Positions 15,303 through 23,198 of a stretch of 47,402 nt of DNA are shown here, piece by piece. Below the pieces are notes generated by a model. The model was not told where the DNA came from, ran no database searches, and saw nothing but the letters and a program-made list of their open reading frames with translations. Each line of letters starts with the position of its first letter. Within the stretch, counting starts at the first letter, position 1. The translations under genes and the position numbers were made by a program. Origin of the DNA: Rhodocyclaceae bacterium (lineage in GTDB: Bacteria > Pseudomonadota > Gammaproteobacteria > Burkholderiales > Rhodocyclaceae); the NCBI GenBank assembly GCA_029982755.1, contig JARRBR010000005.1, positions 1 to 47,402 of the forward strand. Reading direction: 5' to 3'.

Positions 15303-16716
15303 ATATCTCCAGCCGGCCGAGGATCATCGCGAAGCTCAGCACCCAGGTCTGGAAGTCGCTCAGCCCCTGGTAGTTGCCCGCCGGCCCCACCGCGGCCAGG
15401 CCCGGCCCGGCGTTGTTGATGCAGGCCACCACCCCCGAGAACGCGGTGACCAGGTCCATACCCGAGGCCGCCAGGACCAGGGTCAGGCTGACGATGCTGA
15501 CCATGTACATGAAGCTGAAGGCCAGCACCGCATGCAGCACGTTGTCGGAGACGCGCTGCGTGCCCAGGCGCAGCGGCACGACCGCGCTCGGGTGCAGCGA
15601 GCGCACGATCTCGCGATGCACCTGCTTGTACAGGATGATCGCGCGCATCATCTTGATGCCGCCACCGGTCGAGCCCGAACACGCGGCGAAGCTGCTCAGG
15701 AACAGGATCCACAGCTGCGCGAACATCGGCCACACCGTGTAGTCGTAGGTGGCCAGGCCGAGCGAGGTGGCGAGCGAGACGGCATGGAAGGAAACGTGGC
15801 GGAACGCCAGCGCGCCGTCCCGGTAGGCGCCGCCCTCGAGCAGGTAGACGGTGAGGAAGATGACCGTGACCGCGAGCACGCCGAAGAACCAGCGCAGCTC
15901 GGGGTCCCGGCCGTAGGGGCGCGGCGTGCGGTGCACCAGGGCGAGGTAGTGGGTGGCGTAATTGATCCCGGACAGCAGCGCGAACACGATGGTGACGGTC
16001 TCGATCGGCACGCTGTCGAAGGCGCCGAGACTGGCGTCGCGGGTGGAGAAGCCGCCCAGGCCCATGATCGAGAAGGCGTGGATCACCGCATCCCAGGGCG
16101 CCATGCCGGCCTGCCACAGCGCCAGTCCGCAGGCGATCGTGAGCACGACATAGACGCTCCACAGGCCCTTGGCGGTCTCGGCGATACGCGGGGTGAGACT
16201 GGATTCCTTCATCGGCCCCGGCGTCTCGGCGCGGAAGATCTGCCGGCCGCCGATGCCCAGCAGGGGCAGCACGGCCACCATCAGCACGATGACGCCCATG
16301 CCGCCCACCCAGTGCATGAAGCAGCGCCACAGGTTGATCGACACCGGGAGCTGGTCCAGCCCGGTGAGCACGGTGGCCCCGGTGGTGGTGAGCCCGGAGG
16401 CGGCCTCGAAGTAGGCGTCGGTGAAGGACAGCCCGGGCAGGTAGAACACCAGCGGCAGCGCGCCGAACACCGGCGTGATCAGCCAGGTGGCGGCCACCAG
16501 CAGGAAACCGTCGGAGACCTGCAGGTCGCGCCGCCGGCCGCGGGTGCCGGCCCAGGCAAGCAGGCCGGTGGCGAAGGTGGCGAGAATGGCGAGGTCGTAG
16601 GCCGCCGTGGCACCGTCGTCGAGGAAGAAGGACACCGCGAGCGGAAAGCCCATCACCAGCCCGAACAGCATCAGCATCATGCCGAGCACACCGAGGACGG
16701 GAAAATAGGCTTGCAT
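15259..16716 (-). CDS. trkH: TrkH-family potassium uptake channel subunit
   Basis: The protein has 485 residues, the standard TrkH length. It has about ten hydrophobic segments in four M1-P-M2 repeats. Filter-loop regions visible are ASGLTTTGATVL, MGLGGFSTRD, AACSGSTGGGIKMMR and CINNAGPGL. The SGSTGGGIKMMR segment is highly diagnostic. It needs a cytoplasmic TrkA partner, which is not in the window. It converges on the KdpE-like gene with a 44-bp 3' overlap. Confidence 0.93.
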   Translation of the reverse strand: MQAYFPVLGVLGMMLMLFGLVMGFPLAVSFFLDDGATAAYDLAILATFATGLLAWAGTRGRRRDLQVSDGFLLVAATWLITPVFGALPLVFYLPGLSFTDAYFEAASGLTTTGATVLTGLDQLPVSINLWRCFMHWVGGMGVIVLMVAVLPLLGIGGRQIFRAETPGPMKESSLTPRIAETAKGLWSVYVVLTIACGLALWQAGMAPWDAVIHAFSIMGLGGFSTRDASLGAFDSVPIETVTIVFALLSGINYATHYLALVHRTPRPYGRDPELRWFFGVLAVTVIFLTVYLLEGGAYRDGALAFRHVSFHAVSLATSLGLATYDYTVWPMFAQLWILFLSSFAACSGSTGGGIKMMRAIILYKQVHREIVRSLHPSAVVPLRLGTQRVSDNVLHAVLAFSFMYMVSIVSLTLVLAASGMDLVTAFSGVVACINNAGPGLAAVGPAGNYQGLSDFQTWVLSFAMILGRLEIFTLLVVLMPAFWRR

Positions 16717-16846
16717 TGCAGCAAAGGCGGCGAGGACCGCTGAAGTACGTCAGTGCTGCAGATGCTAGGCCGGCACGCGTAAAGATGGCGTTAAGAGTTT
16801 GCAGTGCACCATGAAGCGCTGGGCGCGCCGGCGAAGCGTGGACGCG

Positions 16847-16882
16847 AAGAGGGCGCGATGATCGCTCACCGCGCCCTCTTTT
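16847..16882 (+). terminator. Strong hairpin between trkH and 6S RNA
   Basis: AAGAGGGCGCG at 16847-16857 pairs with CGCGCCCTCTT at 16870-16880 around a 12-nt loop, and a short T run follows on the plus strand (16879-16882). On the minus strand it sits just beyond the 3' end of the 6S RNA but lacks a good U tract, so it may be a processing or weak terminator hairpin there. Confidence 0.6.
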
Positions 16883-16886
16883 AAGG

Positions 16887-17064
16887 CCCCCCGCCTGTGC
16901 CGTCTCCGCCGGGCATCCTGAACCTTGGGTTCAGGGAGGCCGCGTCCCTTCCGCTTCAGGATCACCCGTCTAGGGGCGTTCACACCAGCGGCATCTATGG
17001 TCAGCGACCGAGTCTCTCGACTATTGGTTCAAGGAGTCTACGACTTCAACGAACACTGCAGGGG
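16887..17064 (-). ncRNA. ssrS: 6S RNA (SsrS), RNA polymerase regulator
   Basis: Read on the minus strand, about 178 nt match the betaproteobacterial 6S pattern. The 5' arm has GTGTTCGTTGAAGTC and CTCCTTGAACCAATAG, and the central-bubble region and 3' arm carry CTGAACCCAAGGTTCAGG followed by GGAGACGGCACAGGCGGGG. The ends can pair to close the long duplex. The location directly 3' of zapA is the conserved genomic context of ssrS. 6S RNA mimics an open promoter and sequesters sigma-70 holoenzyme in stationary phase. Ends are estimated by pairing. The usual downstream 5-formyltetrahydrofolate cyclo-ligase gene is not here; trkH follows. Confidence 0.85.
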
Positions 17065-17112
17065 ATTGATCTTTGCGCATCAGCCGGCTTGTCCGGTCAG
17101 TACGACGAAGGC

Positions 17113-17415
17113 TCAGAAGAGCTTGTCCTGCTGGCCGAGCACCCCGTCGAGGCGCGCTTTCATGAGTCCGATTCTACGCTTCATGCCCGGCATGTCAAAC
17201 CCGTTTCCGCGCTGGTACTGGAGGAACTCGTGGGCGATGTTGAGCGCGGTCATGACCGCGAGCTTCTCGCCGGAAGAGTTGGTTTTCGCCCCCAGTTCGC
17301 GGAACTTGTCGTCCAGATAGGCGACGGTGGCGAGGAGCTCATCGCGACTCTCCGGGGTGCAGGAGATGCGGTACTCCTTCCCCAGCAGCATCATGTCGAG
17401 GTGGTCGGCGGACAT
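17113..17415 (-). CDS. zapA: Cell division protein ZapA
   Basis: The protein has 100 residues from the ATG at 17415; a GTG one codon earlier (17418) is an alternative, and both follow a good SD (GGAGG at 17424-17428). The N-terminal globular part contains LDMMLLGKEYRISC and a YLDDKFRELGAKT stretch. The rest is the helical dimer/tetramer coil (MTALNIAHEFLQYQRG). ZapA bundles FtsZ filaments at midcell. It follows the small coiled-coil gene by 4 nt and precedes 6S RNA, the conserved order in proteobacteria. Confidence 0.92.
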   Translation of the reverse strand: MSADHLDMMLLGKEYRISCTPESRDELLATVAYLDDKFRELGAKTNSSGEKLAVMTALNIAHEFLQYQRGNGFDMPGMKRRIGLMKARLDGVLGQQDKLF

Positions 17416-17419
17416 CACT

Positions 17420-17614
17420 TCAGGCCTCCGGCAGTTTGTCGAGCAGGCTCTCGAGGCGGTCCGCGGCGAGGCGGACCTTGTCGGCGAGCCGGCGATTCTC
17501 GCCCTCGAGCTGGACGACGCGGCCGCGCAGGGCGGCGTTGTCGGACTTCAGGCGTTCATAGCGGCTGATCATCTGCTCGAGCTGGGCTTCGAGCTGGGCG
17601 AGTTCGGTATCCAT
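17420..17614 (-). CDS. TIGR02449-type small coiled-coil protein (ZapB-like) upstream of zapA
   Basis: The start was chosen at the internal ATG 17614 (MDTELAQLEAQLEQMI), giving 64 residues; a longer reading from 17650 adds an unconvincing leader. The whole protein is a single heptad-rich helix with alternating L, E, R and K (YERLKSDNAALRGRVVQL). Proteins of this kind sit directly upstream of zapA in many beta- and gammaproteobacteria. A divisome role is inferred from that context. Confidence 0.82.
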   Translation of the reverse strand: MDTELAQLEAQLEQMISRYERLKSDNAALRGRVVQLEGENRRLADKVRLAADRLESLLDKLPEA

Positions 17615-17664
17615 GGCGGCGATGGTAGTGAGCGGCCGACGAGGGGTCAATCAGCGCCGGTCGA

Positions 17665-19515
17665 TCAGCGCTGGACCTGGGTGACGTCGCGCACCGCGCC
17701 GGTGTCGGCCGAGGTGGTGAGCGCGGCATAGGCCTGCAGCGCGGCCGAGACCACGCGCTCGCGCTGCACCGGCTTCCACGCCGCCGCGCCCCTGGCGTCC
17801 ATCGCCGCGCGTCGGCGGGCGAGTTCGCCGTCGTCGATCGCGAGGTGGATGCGGCGGTTCGGGATGTCGATCTCGATGGTGTCGCCGTCCTCGACCAGCG
17901 CGATAGCGCCGCCGCAGGCCGCCTCGGGCGAGGCGTGGCCGATCGACAGGCCGGAGGTGCCGCCGGAGAAGCGGCCGTCGGTGAGCAGCGCGCACTGCGC
18001 ACCCAGGCCGCGGCTCTTGAGGTAGGAGGTCGGATACAGCATCTCCTGCATGCCGGGGCCGCCCTTGGGGCCTTCGTAGCGGATCACCACCACGTCGCCG
18101 GCCTGCACCTGCTCGCCGAGGATGCCGTCGACAGCGTCTTCCTGGCTCTCGTACACGCGGGCCTTGCCGGTGAACTTCCAGATCGATTCATCCACGCCGG
18201 CGGTCTTCACGATGCAGCCCTTCTCGGCGATGTTGCCGTACAGCACTGCGAGGCCGCCGTCGGCGGTGAAGGCATGTTCCTTGCTGCGGATGATGCCGTG
18301 CTGGCGGTCGGCGTCGAGCGCCTTCCAGCGCCGGTCCTGGCTGAAGGCGACCTGGGTGGGCACGCCGCCGGGCGCGGCGCGGTAGAAAGTGTGCACCGCC
18401 TCGTCGGAAGTGCGCTTGATGTCCCACTTGGCGAGGGCCTCGGCCATCGACGCGCTGTGCACGGTGGGCACGTCGGTGTGCAGCAGGCCGGCTCGGTCGA
18501 GTTCGCCGAGGATGCTCATGATGCCGCCGGCGCGATGCACGTCCTCGATGTGCACGTCGGCCACGGCGGGCGCGACCTTGCACAGGCAGGGCACGCGGCG
18601 GCTGATGCGATCGATGTCCTTCATCGTGAAGTCGACGCCGGCCTCGCGCGCCGCGGCGAGCAGATGGAGCACGGTGTTGGTGGAACCGCCCATGGCGACG
18701 TCGAGGCTGATCGCGTTCTCGAAGGCCTTGAAGCTGGCGATCGAGCGCGGCAGCACCGCGGCGTCGTCCTTCTCGTAGTAGCGCCGGGCGAGATCGACGA
18801 TGCGCCGACCGGCTTCCTTGAACAGGCGCTCGCGGTCGGCGTGGGTGGCGAGCGTGGTGCCGTTGCCGGGCAGTGACAGGCCGAGCGCCTCGGTGAGGCA
18901 GTTCATCGAGTTGGCGGTGAACATGCCCGAGCACGAGCCGCAGGTCGGGCAGGCCGAGCGCTCGATGGCGTCGACTTCCTCGTCCGAACAGCTCTTGTCG
19001 GCGGCCTTGACCATCGCATCGACCAGGTCGAGCGAGATGACCTTGGCTTCCCACTTGACCTTGCCGGCCTCCATCGGGCCGCCGGAGACGAAGATCGCCG
19101 GGATGTTGAGGCGCAGCGCGGCCATCAGCATGCCCGGGGTGATCTTGTCGCAGTTCGAGATGCACACCAGGGCGTCGGCGGTGTGCGCGTTGCACATGTA
19201 CTCGACGCTGTCGGCGATGAGCTCGCGCGAGGGCAGCGAATACAGCATGCCGCCGTGGCCCATGGCGATGCCGTCATCGACCGCGATGGTGTTGAATTCC
19301 TTGGCGACGCCGCCGGCGGCCTCGATCTCGCGCGCGACGAGCTGGCCGAGGTCCTTGAGGTGGACGTGGCCGGGCACGAACTGCGTGAAGCTGTTGGCGA
19401 TCGCAATGATCGGCTTGCTGAAGTCCTCGTCCTTCATGCCGGTGGCGCGCCACAGGGCGCGGGCGCCCGCCATGTTGCGGCCGGCGGTGGAGGTGCGGGA
19501 ACGGTACTGGGGCAT
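17665..19515 (-). CDS. ilvD: Dihydroxy-acid dehydratase
   Basis: The protein has 616 residues, the same length as the E. coli enzyme. It converts 2,3-dihydroxy-isovalerate and -methylvalerate to the 2-keto acids in valine, isoleucine, leucine and pantothenate synthesis. Visible signatures are the iron-sulfur segment [11 protein letters not shown] (Cys122), the [19 protein letters not shown] block (Cys195) and the C-terminal [19 protein letters not shown] motif. It is a single gene here, with no other ilv genes nearby and no attenuator-like leader seen in the 98 bp upstream. Confidence 0.97.
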   Translation of the reverse strand: MPQYRSRTSTAGRNMAGARALWRATGMKDEDFSKPIIAIANSFTQFVPGHVHLKDLGQLVAREIEAAGGVAKEFNTIAVDDGIAMGHGGMLYSLPSRELIADSVEYMCNAHTADALVCISNCDKITPGMLMAALRLNIPAIFVSGGPMEAGKVKWEAKVISLDLVDAMVKAADKSCSDEEVDAIERSACPTCGSCSGMFTANSMNCLTEALGLSLPGNGTTLATHADRERLFKEAGRRIVDLARRYYEKDDAAVLPRSIASFKAFENAISLDVAMGGSTNTVLHLLAAAREAGVDFTMKDIDRISRRVPCLCKVAPAVADVHIEDVHRAGGIMSILGELDRAGLLHTDVPTVHSASMAEALAKWDIKRTSDEAVHTFYRAAPGGVPTQVAFSQDRRWKALDADRQHGIIRSKEHAFTADGGLAVLYGNIAEKGCIVKTAGVDESIWKFTGKARVYESQEDAVDGILGEQVQAGDVVVIRYEGPKGGPGMQEMLYPTSYLKSRGLGAQCALLTDGRFSGGTSGLSIGHASPEAACGGAIALVEDGDTIEIDIPNRRIHLAIDDGELARRRAAMDARGAAAWKPVQRERVVSAALQAYAALTTSADTGAVRDVTQVQR

Positions 19516-19613
19516 GGAAGCGCTCCGGAAAATCAGCAGGAAAGGTCTTGATTCTAACGCGCACGGCGAAGCATGCGTATCATCCGCAGTCTCGTCACCC
19601 GCCAGGAGCGCCC

Positions 19614-20306
19614 ATGCACGACCCGACCCCCGCTGCCGACACGGACAAGGAAGCCGGCTTCGACCTGGACGCCAACGAGATCCGGGTGCTGGGCGTGCTG
19701 ATCGAGAAATCCTTCATCACCCCCGACGCCTACCCGCTGTCGATCAACGCCATCACCACCGGCTGCAACCAGCTCACCGCGCGCGAGCCAGTCATGAGCC
19801 TGAGCGAGGCCGAGGTACAGGCCGCGGTCGACAGCCTGATCGCCCGCCGCCTGGTCTCCAAGCGCGACCAGGCGAGCGCACGCGTCGCCAAGTACGAGCA
19901 TCTGGTGCGCCTGCGTCACTCGCTGCCACCGGCCGAACAGGCGGTGCTGGCCATCCTGATGCTGCGCGGCGCGCAGACCGCCGGCGAGCTGCGCCAGCGC
20001 TGCGAGCGCCTGCATCGATTCGACGACGTCGCCGCGGTCGAGGCGGTGCTGGAGCATCTGGCGGAGAAGTACCCGCCGCTGGCGGCGGCCCTGCCGCGCG
20101 CGCCCGGGACCAAGGAAACCCGCCACGTGCATCTGCTCGGCGGCGAGGCGGCGGTGCAGGAGATGGCGGAGGCGCAGTCGGCGGGGGGCAGCGCGGGCGG
20201 CGGACGCGGACGGATCGCGGAACTCGAGGACGAGTTGCAGCGTCTGCGCGAGGACCTCGACGCGCTGCGCAACGAATTCGCGGCCTTCCGCAAGCAGTTC
20301 GACTGA
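19614..20306 (+). CDS. YceH-family (DUF480) winged-helix protein
   Basis: The ATG at 19614 follows an SD (CAGGAGCG), giving 230 residues. The core [31 protein letters not shown] and [12 protein letters not shown] is diagnostic of the YceH/DUF480 family, which folds as two winged-helix domains. The C-terminal 35 residues form a coiled coil ([21 protein letters not shown]). Function is not established in general. It stands alone, divergent from ilvD and 69 bp before lgt. Confidence 0.92.
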   Translation: MHDPTPAADTDKEAGFDLDANEIRVLGVLIEKSFITPDAYPLSINAITTGCNQLTAREPVMSLSEAEVQAAVDSLIARRLVSKRDQASARVAKYEHLVRLRHSLPPAEQAVLAILMLRGAQTAGELRQRCERLHRFDDVAAVEAVLEHLAEKYPPLAAALPRAPGTKETRHVHLLGGEAAVQEMAEAQSAGGSAGGGRGRIAELEDELQRLREDLDALRNEFAAFRKQFD

Positions 20307-20375
20307 CGCCCGGCCGGCAAGGGTGTCGCGCACAGGGCGGCACCCCCTCCTCTCCGCCATCGACCACACCTCTCC

Positions 20376-21170
20376 ATGCTGATCCACCCTCAGTTCGACC
20401 CCGTCGCCCTTTCCCTCGGCCCGCTCTCGGTGCGCTGGTACGGCCTGATGTACCTGGTGGCCTTCGTGCTTTTCGTCGTCCTCGGGCGCATCCATGCCCG
20501 CCGCCGCCCGGAGCTGGGCTGGAACGCGCAGGCGATCGACGACCTGCTGCTGTACGGCGTGATCGGGGTGATCGTGGGCGGGCGGCTGGGCGAGGTGCTG
20601 TTCTTCCAGCCCGGCTACTACCTTGCAAACCCGGGCGAGATCCTCGCGGTGTGGAAGGGCGGCATGAGCTTCCATGGCGGTTTCCTCGGCGTTCTGGGGG
20701 CGATGTGGCTGTACGGCCACCGCCACGGCAAGGGCTTCTGGGAGGTCACCGACTTCATCGCGCCGCTGGTGCCCACCGGGCTGACCGCGGGGCGGATCGG
20801 CAACTTCATCAACGGCGAGCTGTGGGGCCGGCCGGTGGACGGCGAGCTGCCGTGGGCCATGGTGTTCCCGTGGGTGGACGCGGTGCCGCGCCACCCTTCC
20901 CAGCTCTACCAGGCCGCGGGCGAAGGCCTGCTGCTGTTCCTGATCCTGTGGTTCTACTCCGCCAGCCCGCGGCCGCTGCGCGCGGTCTCGGCGCTATTCC
21001 TGATCGGCTACGGCAGCCTGCGCTTCGTCGCCGAATTCTTCCGCACGCCCGATCCGGGCATCTTCGGCACCCTGTCGCTCGGACTGTCGACCGCGCAGTG
21101 GCTGTGCGTGCCGATGGTGGCGGTCGGCGGCCTGATGCTGGCAGCGGTCTCGCGGCGCGCCGCGGGCTGA
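20376..21170 (+). CDS. lgt: Prolipoprotein diacylglyceryl transferase
   Basis: The protein has 264 residues with about seven membrane helices. It transfers diacylglycerol from phosphatidylglycerol to the lipobox cysteine of prolipoproteins, the first step of lipoprotein maturation. Visible motifs are [31 protein letters not shown] and the Lgt signature [15 protein letters not shown]. The window encodes several likely clients: the PA2778-family peptidase and the efflux outer-membrane lipoprotein. Confidence 0.96.
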   Translation: MLIHPQFDPVALSLGPLSVRWYGLMYLVAFVLFVVLGRIHARRRPELGWNAQAIDDLLLYGVIGVIVGGRLGEVLFFQPGYYLANPGEILAVWKGGMSFHGGFLGVLGAMWLYGHRHGKGFWEVTDFIAPLVPTGLTAGRIGNFINGELWGRPVDGELPWAMVFPWVDAVPRHPSQLYQAAGEGLLLFLILWFYSASPRPLRAVSALFLIGYGSLRFVAEFFRTPDPGIFGTLSLGLSTAQWLCVPMVAVGGLMLAAVSRRAAG

Positions 21171-21180
21171 GGCGGCGCGT

Positions 21181-21546
21181 TCAGACCGCGGCGGCGGCGG
21201 ACAGGCGGCCGAGCAGGACGGGAAGCTCGGCGAGCAGCCCGATCGCGTCCGCACCGAGCGCACGCGCGGCAGAGGCGGCCACCGAGTCCTCCGCCGGCAC
21301 CAGGGCGACGATGCAGCTGCCGGGCGCCACCCGTTTGAGAAGGCCAACGAGTCGCGCCGGCTCCTCCGGCGCGAGCCTGCATTCGAGGACGACCACGTCC
21401 GGCGCACAGCGGAAATAACTCTGCAATGCCTGGCTTTCGGTGCATGCACGCCCGACCACCCGCAACGCGGGCGAATGCGTGGCGGCGAGTTCGCGCTCGA
21501 CCGCACTCTCGTCTTCCGGAATCACCACCAGCAGTCGTAGCGACAT
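21181..21546 (-). CDS. Stand-alone pseudo-receiver protein
   Basis: The start is placed at ATG 21546 (MSLRLLVVIPEDES); an upstream reading from 21594 adds a weak leader. The 121 residues have the alternating strand/helix pattern of a CheY-like receiver. The phosphoacceptor position is Glu55 (VVVLECRL), the conserved Thr/Ser position reads VALVP, and the conserved Lys is absent (LLAELPV). It therefore cannot be phosphorylated in the normal way and may be a locked or protein-binding form. No output domain is attached. It is convergent with lgt (10 bp apart). Function unknown. Confidence 0.7.
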   Translation of the reverse strand: MSLRLLVVIPEDESAVERELAATHSPALRVVGRACTESQALQSYFRCAPDVVVLECRLAPEEPARLVGLLKRVAPGSCIVALVPAEDSVAASAARALGADAIGLLAELPVLLGRLSAAAAV

Positions 21547-21782
21547 CTCGCCATCGGTCCCCATCGCCCGCGCCCGTAACGACGTGACGGGCATTCACGA
21601 TCGCATGCCGGATTCAAGATGGCATATCGAGGGTCGGCGCACAAGCACGACCGGGGGGTGCGGAATATTGCACAGCATCCGTGAAATTCGCACATGGGCA
21701 GGAAACCGATCGCGGCAGCTTGTCCCCAAAGGGCGCTATGATCGCAGCAAAATATCTAAGCTGAATCGGGCAGGAGGACACG

Positions 21783-23165
21783 ATGGCGGGGGCAGGACTG
21801 GTATCTCGCGGGCTAAGCAAGGTGCGCGAGCTGGTAGCCAGTGCCACGCACTTCGGCAAGCCACCGGAAGCGGACGATCTGGAGCGTATCCGCGTCCAGT
21901 TGCAGGAATGCGCCGAAGGACGCGGTGGCGAGGTATCCACCCGTCAGCGCGCGGCCCGGCTGGCGGAGACCTACCTGCGCCTCGACGACGCGGGTCGCCA
22001 TGCCTTCCTGAAGCTGATCGCCCATGGCTTCGGCCCGGACCCGCAGCAAGTGGCGAGCGCCCACGAGGCCTACCAGGCCGCGGTCGGCACGCCCGCCCAG
22101 TGGGACGCCGAGGCGCGCCTGCGCACCGCGCTGCGCTCGCGCCGCCTGCGCATCCTGACCCAGTTCAACGCCATCCCGCAGGGGGTCAAGTTCCTGGTCG
22201 ACCTGCGCGCCGACCTGCTGCGCTTCGTCACCGAGGATCCGCTGCTCAAGCCGCTCGACCGCGAACTCGAGACCCGCCTGTCGGCCTGGTTCGACGTCGG
22301 CTTCCTCGAGCTGCAGCGCATCACCTGGAGCTCGCCCGCCGCGCTGCTCGAGAGGCTGGTGGAATATGAAGCGGTGCATGAGATCCGCTCATGGAAGGAT
22401 CTCAAGAACCGGCTCGACTCCGATCGCCGCTGCTATGCCTTCTTCCACCCGCGCATGCCGCTCGAGCCGCTGATCTTCGTGCAGGTGGCCCTGCTCGAGG
22501 AGATCGCCGACGACGTGCAGCGCCTGCTCGACATCGAGGCGCCGCTCGCCGACGCGAGCCGGGCGAACACCGCGATCTTCTATTCAATCAGTGCGACGCA
22601 GAAGGGCCTGCGCGGCGTGAGCTTCGGCAACTTCCTGCTCAAGCGCGTGATCGACGACCTCAAGCGCGACTTCCCGCGCCTGAAGACCTTTGCCACGCTG
22701 TCGCCCATCCCCGGCCTCGTGCGCTGGGTGCAGCGCAACCCCGAAGAGTTCGCCGCCGCGATCACGCCGGCCGACTGGAAGCGCCTCGCCGCACTCGGCA
22801 TCAACGGCGCGGATGCGCCGATCCTCGCCGCCATGCTCGAGGGCGACAACGCATGGGCGCTGGACGAGGGCATCGGTGCGGCGCTGCGCGAGCCGCTGCT
22901 GCGCCTGGCCGCGCGCTACCTGCTCGAAGCGCGCCGGGGCGACAAACCGGTGGACTCGGTCGCCCGCTTCCACCTCGGCAATGGCGCCCGCGTCGAGCGC
23001 CTCGACTGGCTGGCGGACAAGTCCGAAAAAGGACTGAAGCAGTCCTGGGGGATGATGGTGAACTACCTGTACGACCCGGACGATATCGAAGCCAACCTGG
23101 AGAACTTCGCGAGCGAGGGCCGGATCGCGGCCTCTACGGCGGTACGCCGGCTTGCGCGCCGCTGA
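21783..23165 (+). CDS. Malonyl-CoA decarboxylase
   Basis: The protein has 460 residues and a perfect SD (AGGAGG) upstream of the ATG. It decarboxylates malonyl-CoA to acetyl-CoA. The N-terminal helical domain (about 1-150) is followed by the GNAT-like catalytic domain with family blocks FYSISATQKGLRGVSFGNFL, TFATLSPIPGLVRW, RFHLGNGA and SWGMMVNYLYD. By comparison with characterised enzymes Ser307 (SPIPG) and His397 (HLGNGA) are the likely catalytic pair. No malonyl-CoA synthetase or malonate transporter gene is adjacent, so it may serve acyl-CoA housekeeping or fatty acid control rather than malonate growth. Confidence 0.95.
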   Translation: MAGAGLVSRGLSKVRELVASATHFGKPPEADDLERIRVQLQECAEGRGGEVSTRQRAARLAETYLRLDDAGRHAFLKLIAHGFGPDPQQVASAHEAYQAAVGTPAQWDAEARLRTALRSRRLRILTQFNAIPQGVKFLVDLRADLLRFVTEDPLLKPLDRELETRLSAWFDVGFLELQRITWSSPAALLERLVEYEAVHEIRSWKDLKNRLDSDRRCYAFFHPRMPLEPLIFVQVALLEEIADDVQRLLDIEAPLADASRANTAIFYSISATQKGLRGVSFGNFLLKRVIDDLKRDFPRLKTFATLSPIPGLVRWVQRNPEEFAAAITPADWKRLAALGINGADAPILAAMLEGDNAWALDEGIGAALREPLLRLAARYLLEARRGDKPVDSVARFHLGNGARVERLDWLADKSEKGLKQSWGMMVNYLYDPDDIEANLENFASEGRIAASTAVRRLARR

Positions 23166-23198
23166 CCCCGAACCCGCCCCCGTCGCCGAATCCACCCG

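Noticed and set aside
16765-17568. Short frames over the 6S RNA region on both strands
   Set aside because: They lack SD sequences and family motifs. The region is explained by 6S RNA, the hairpin and zapA.
18800-21418. 872-codon plus-strand frame across ilvD, the YceH-family gene and lgt
   Set aside because: It spans genes on both strands and an intergenic promoter region, and its composition is that of a shadow frame.
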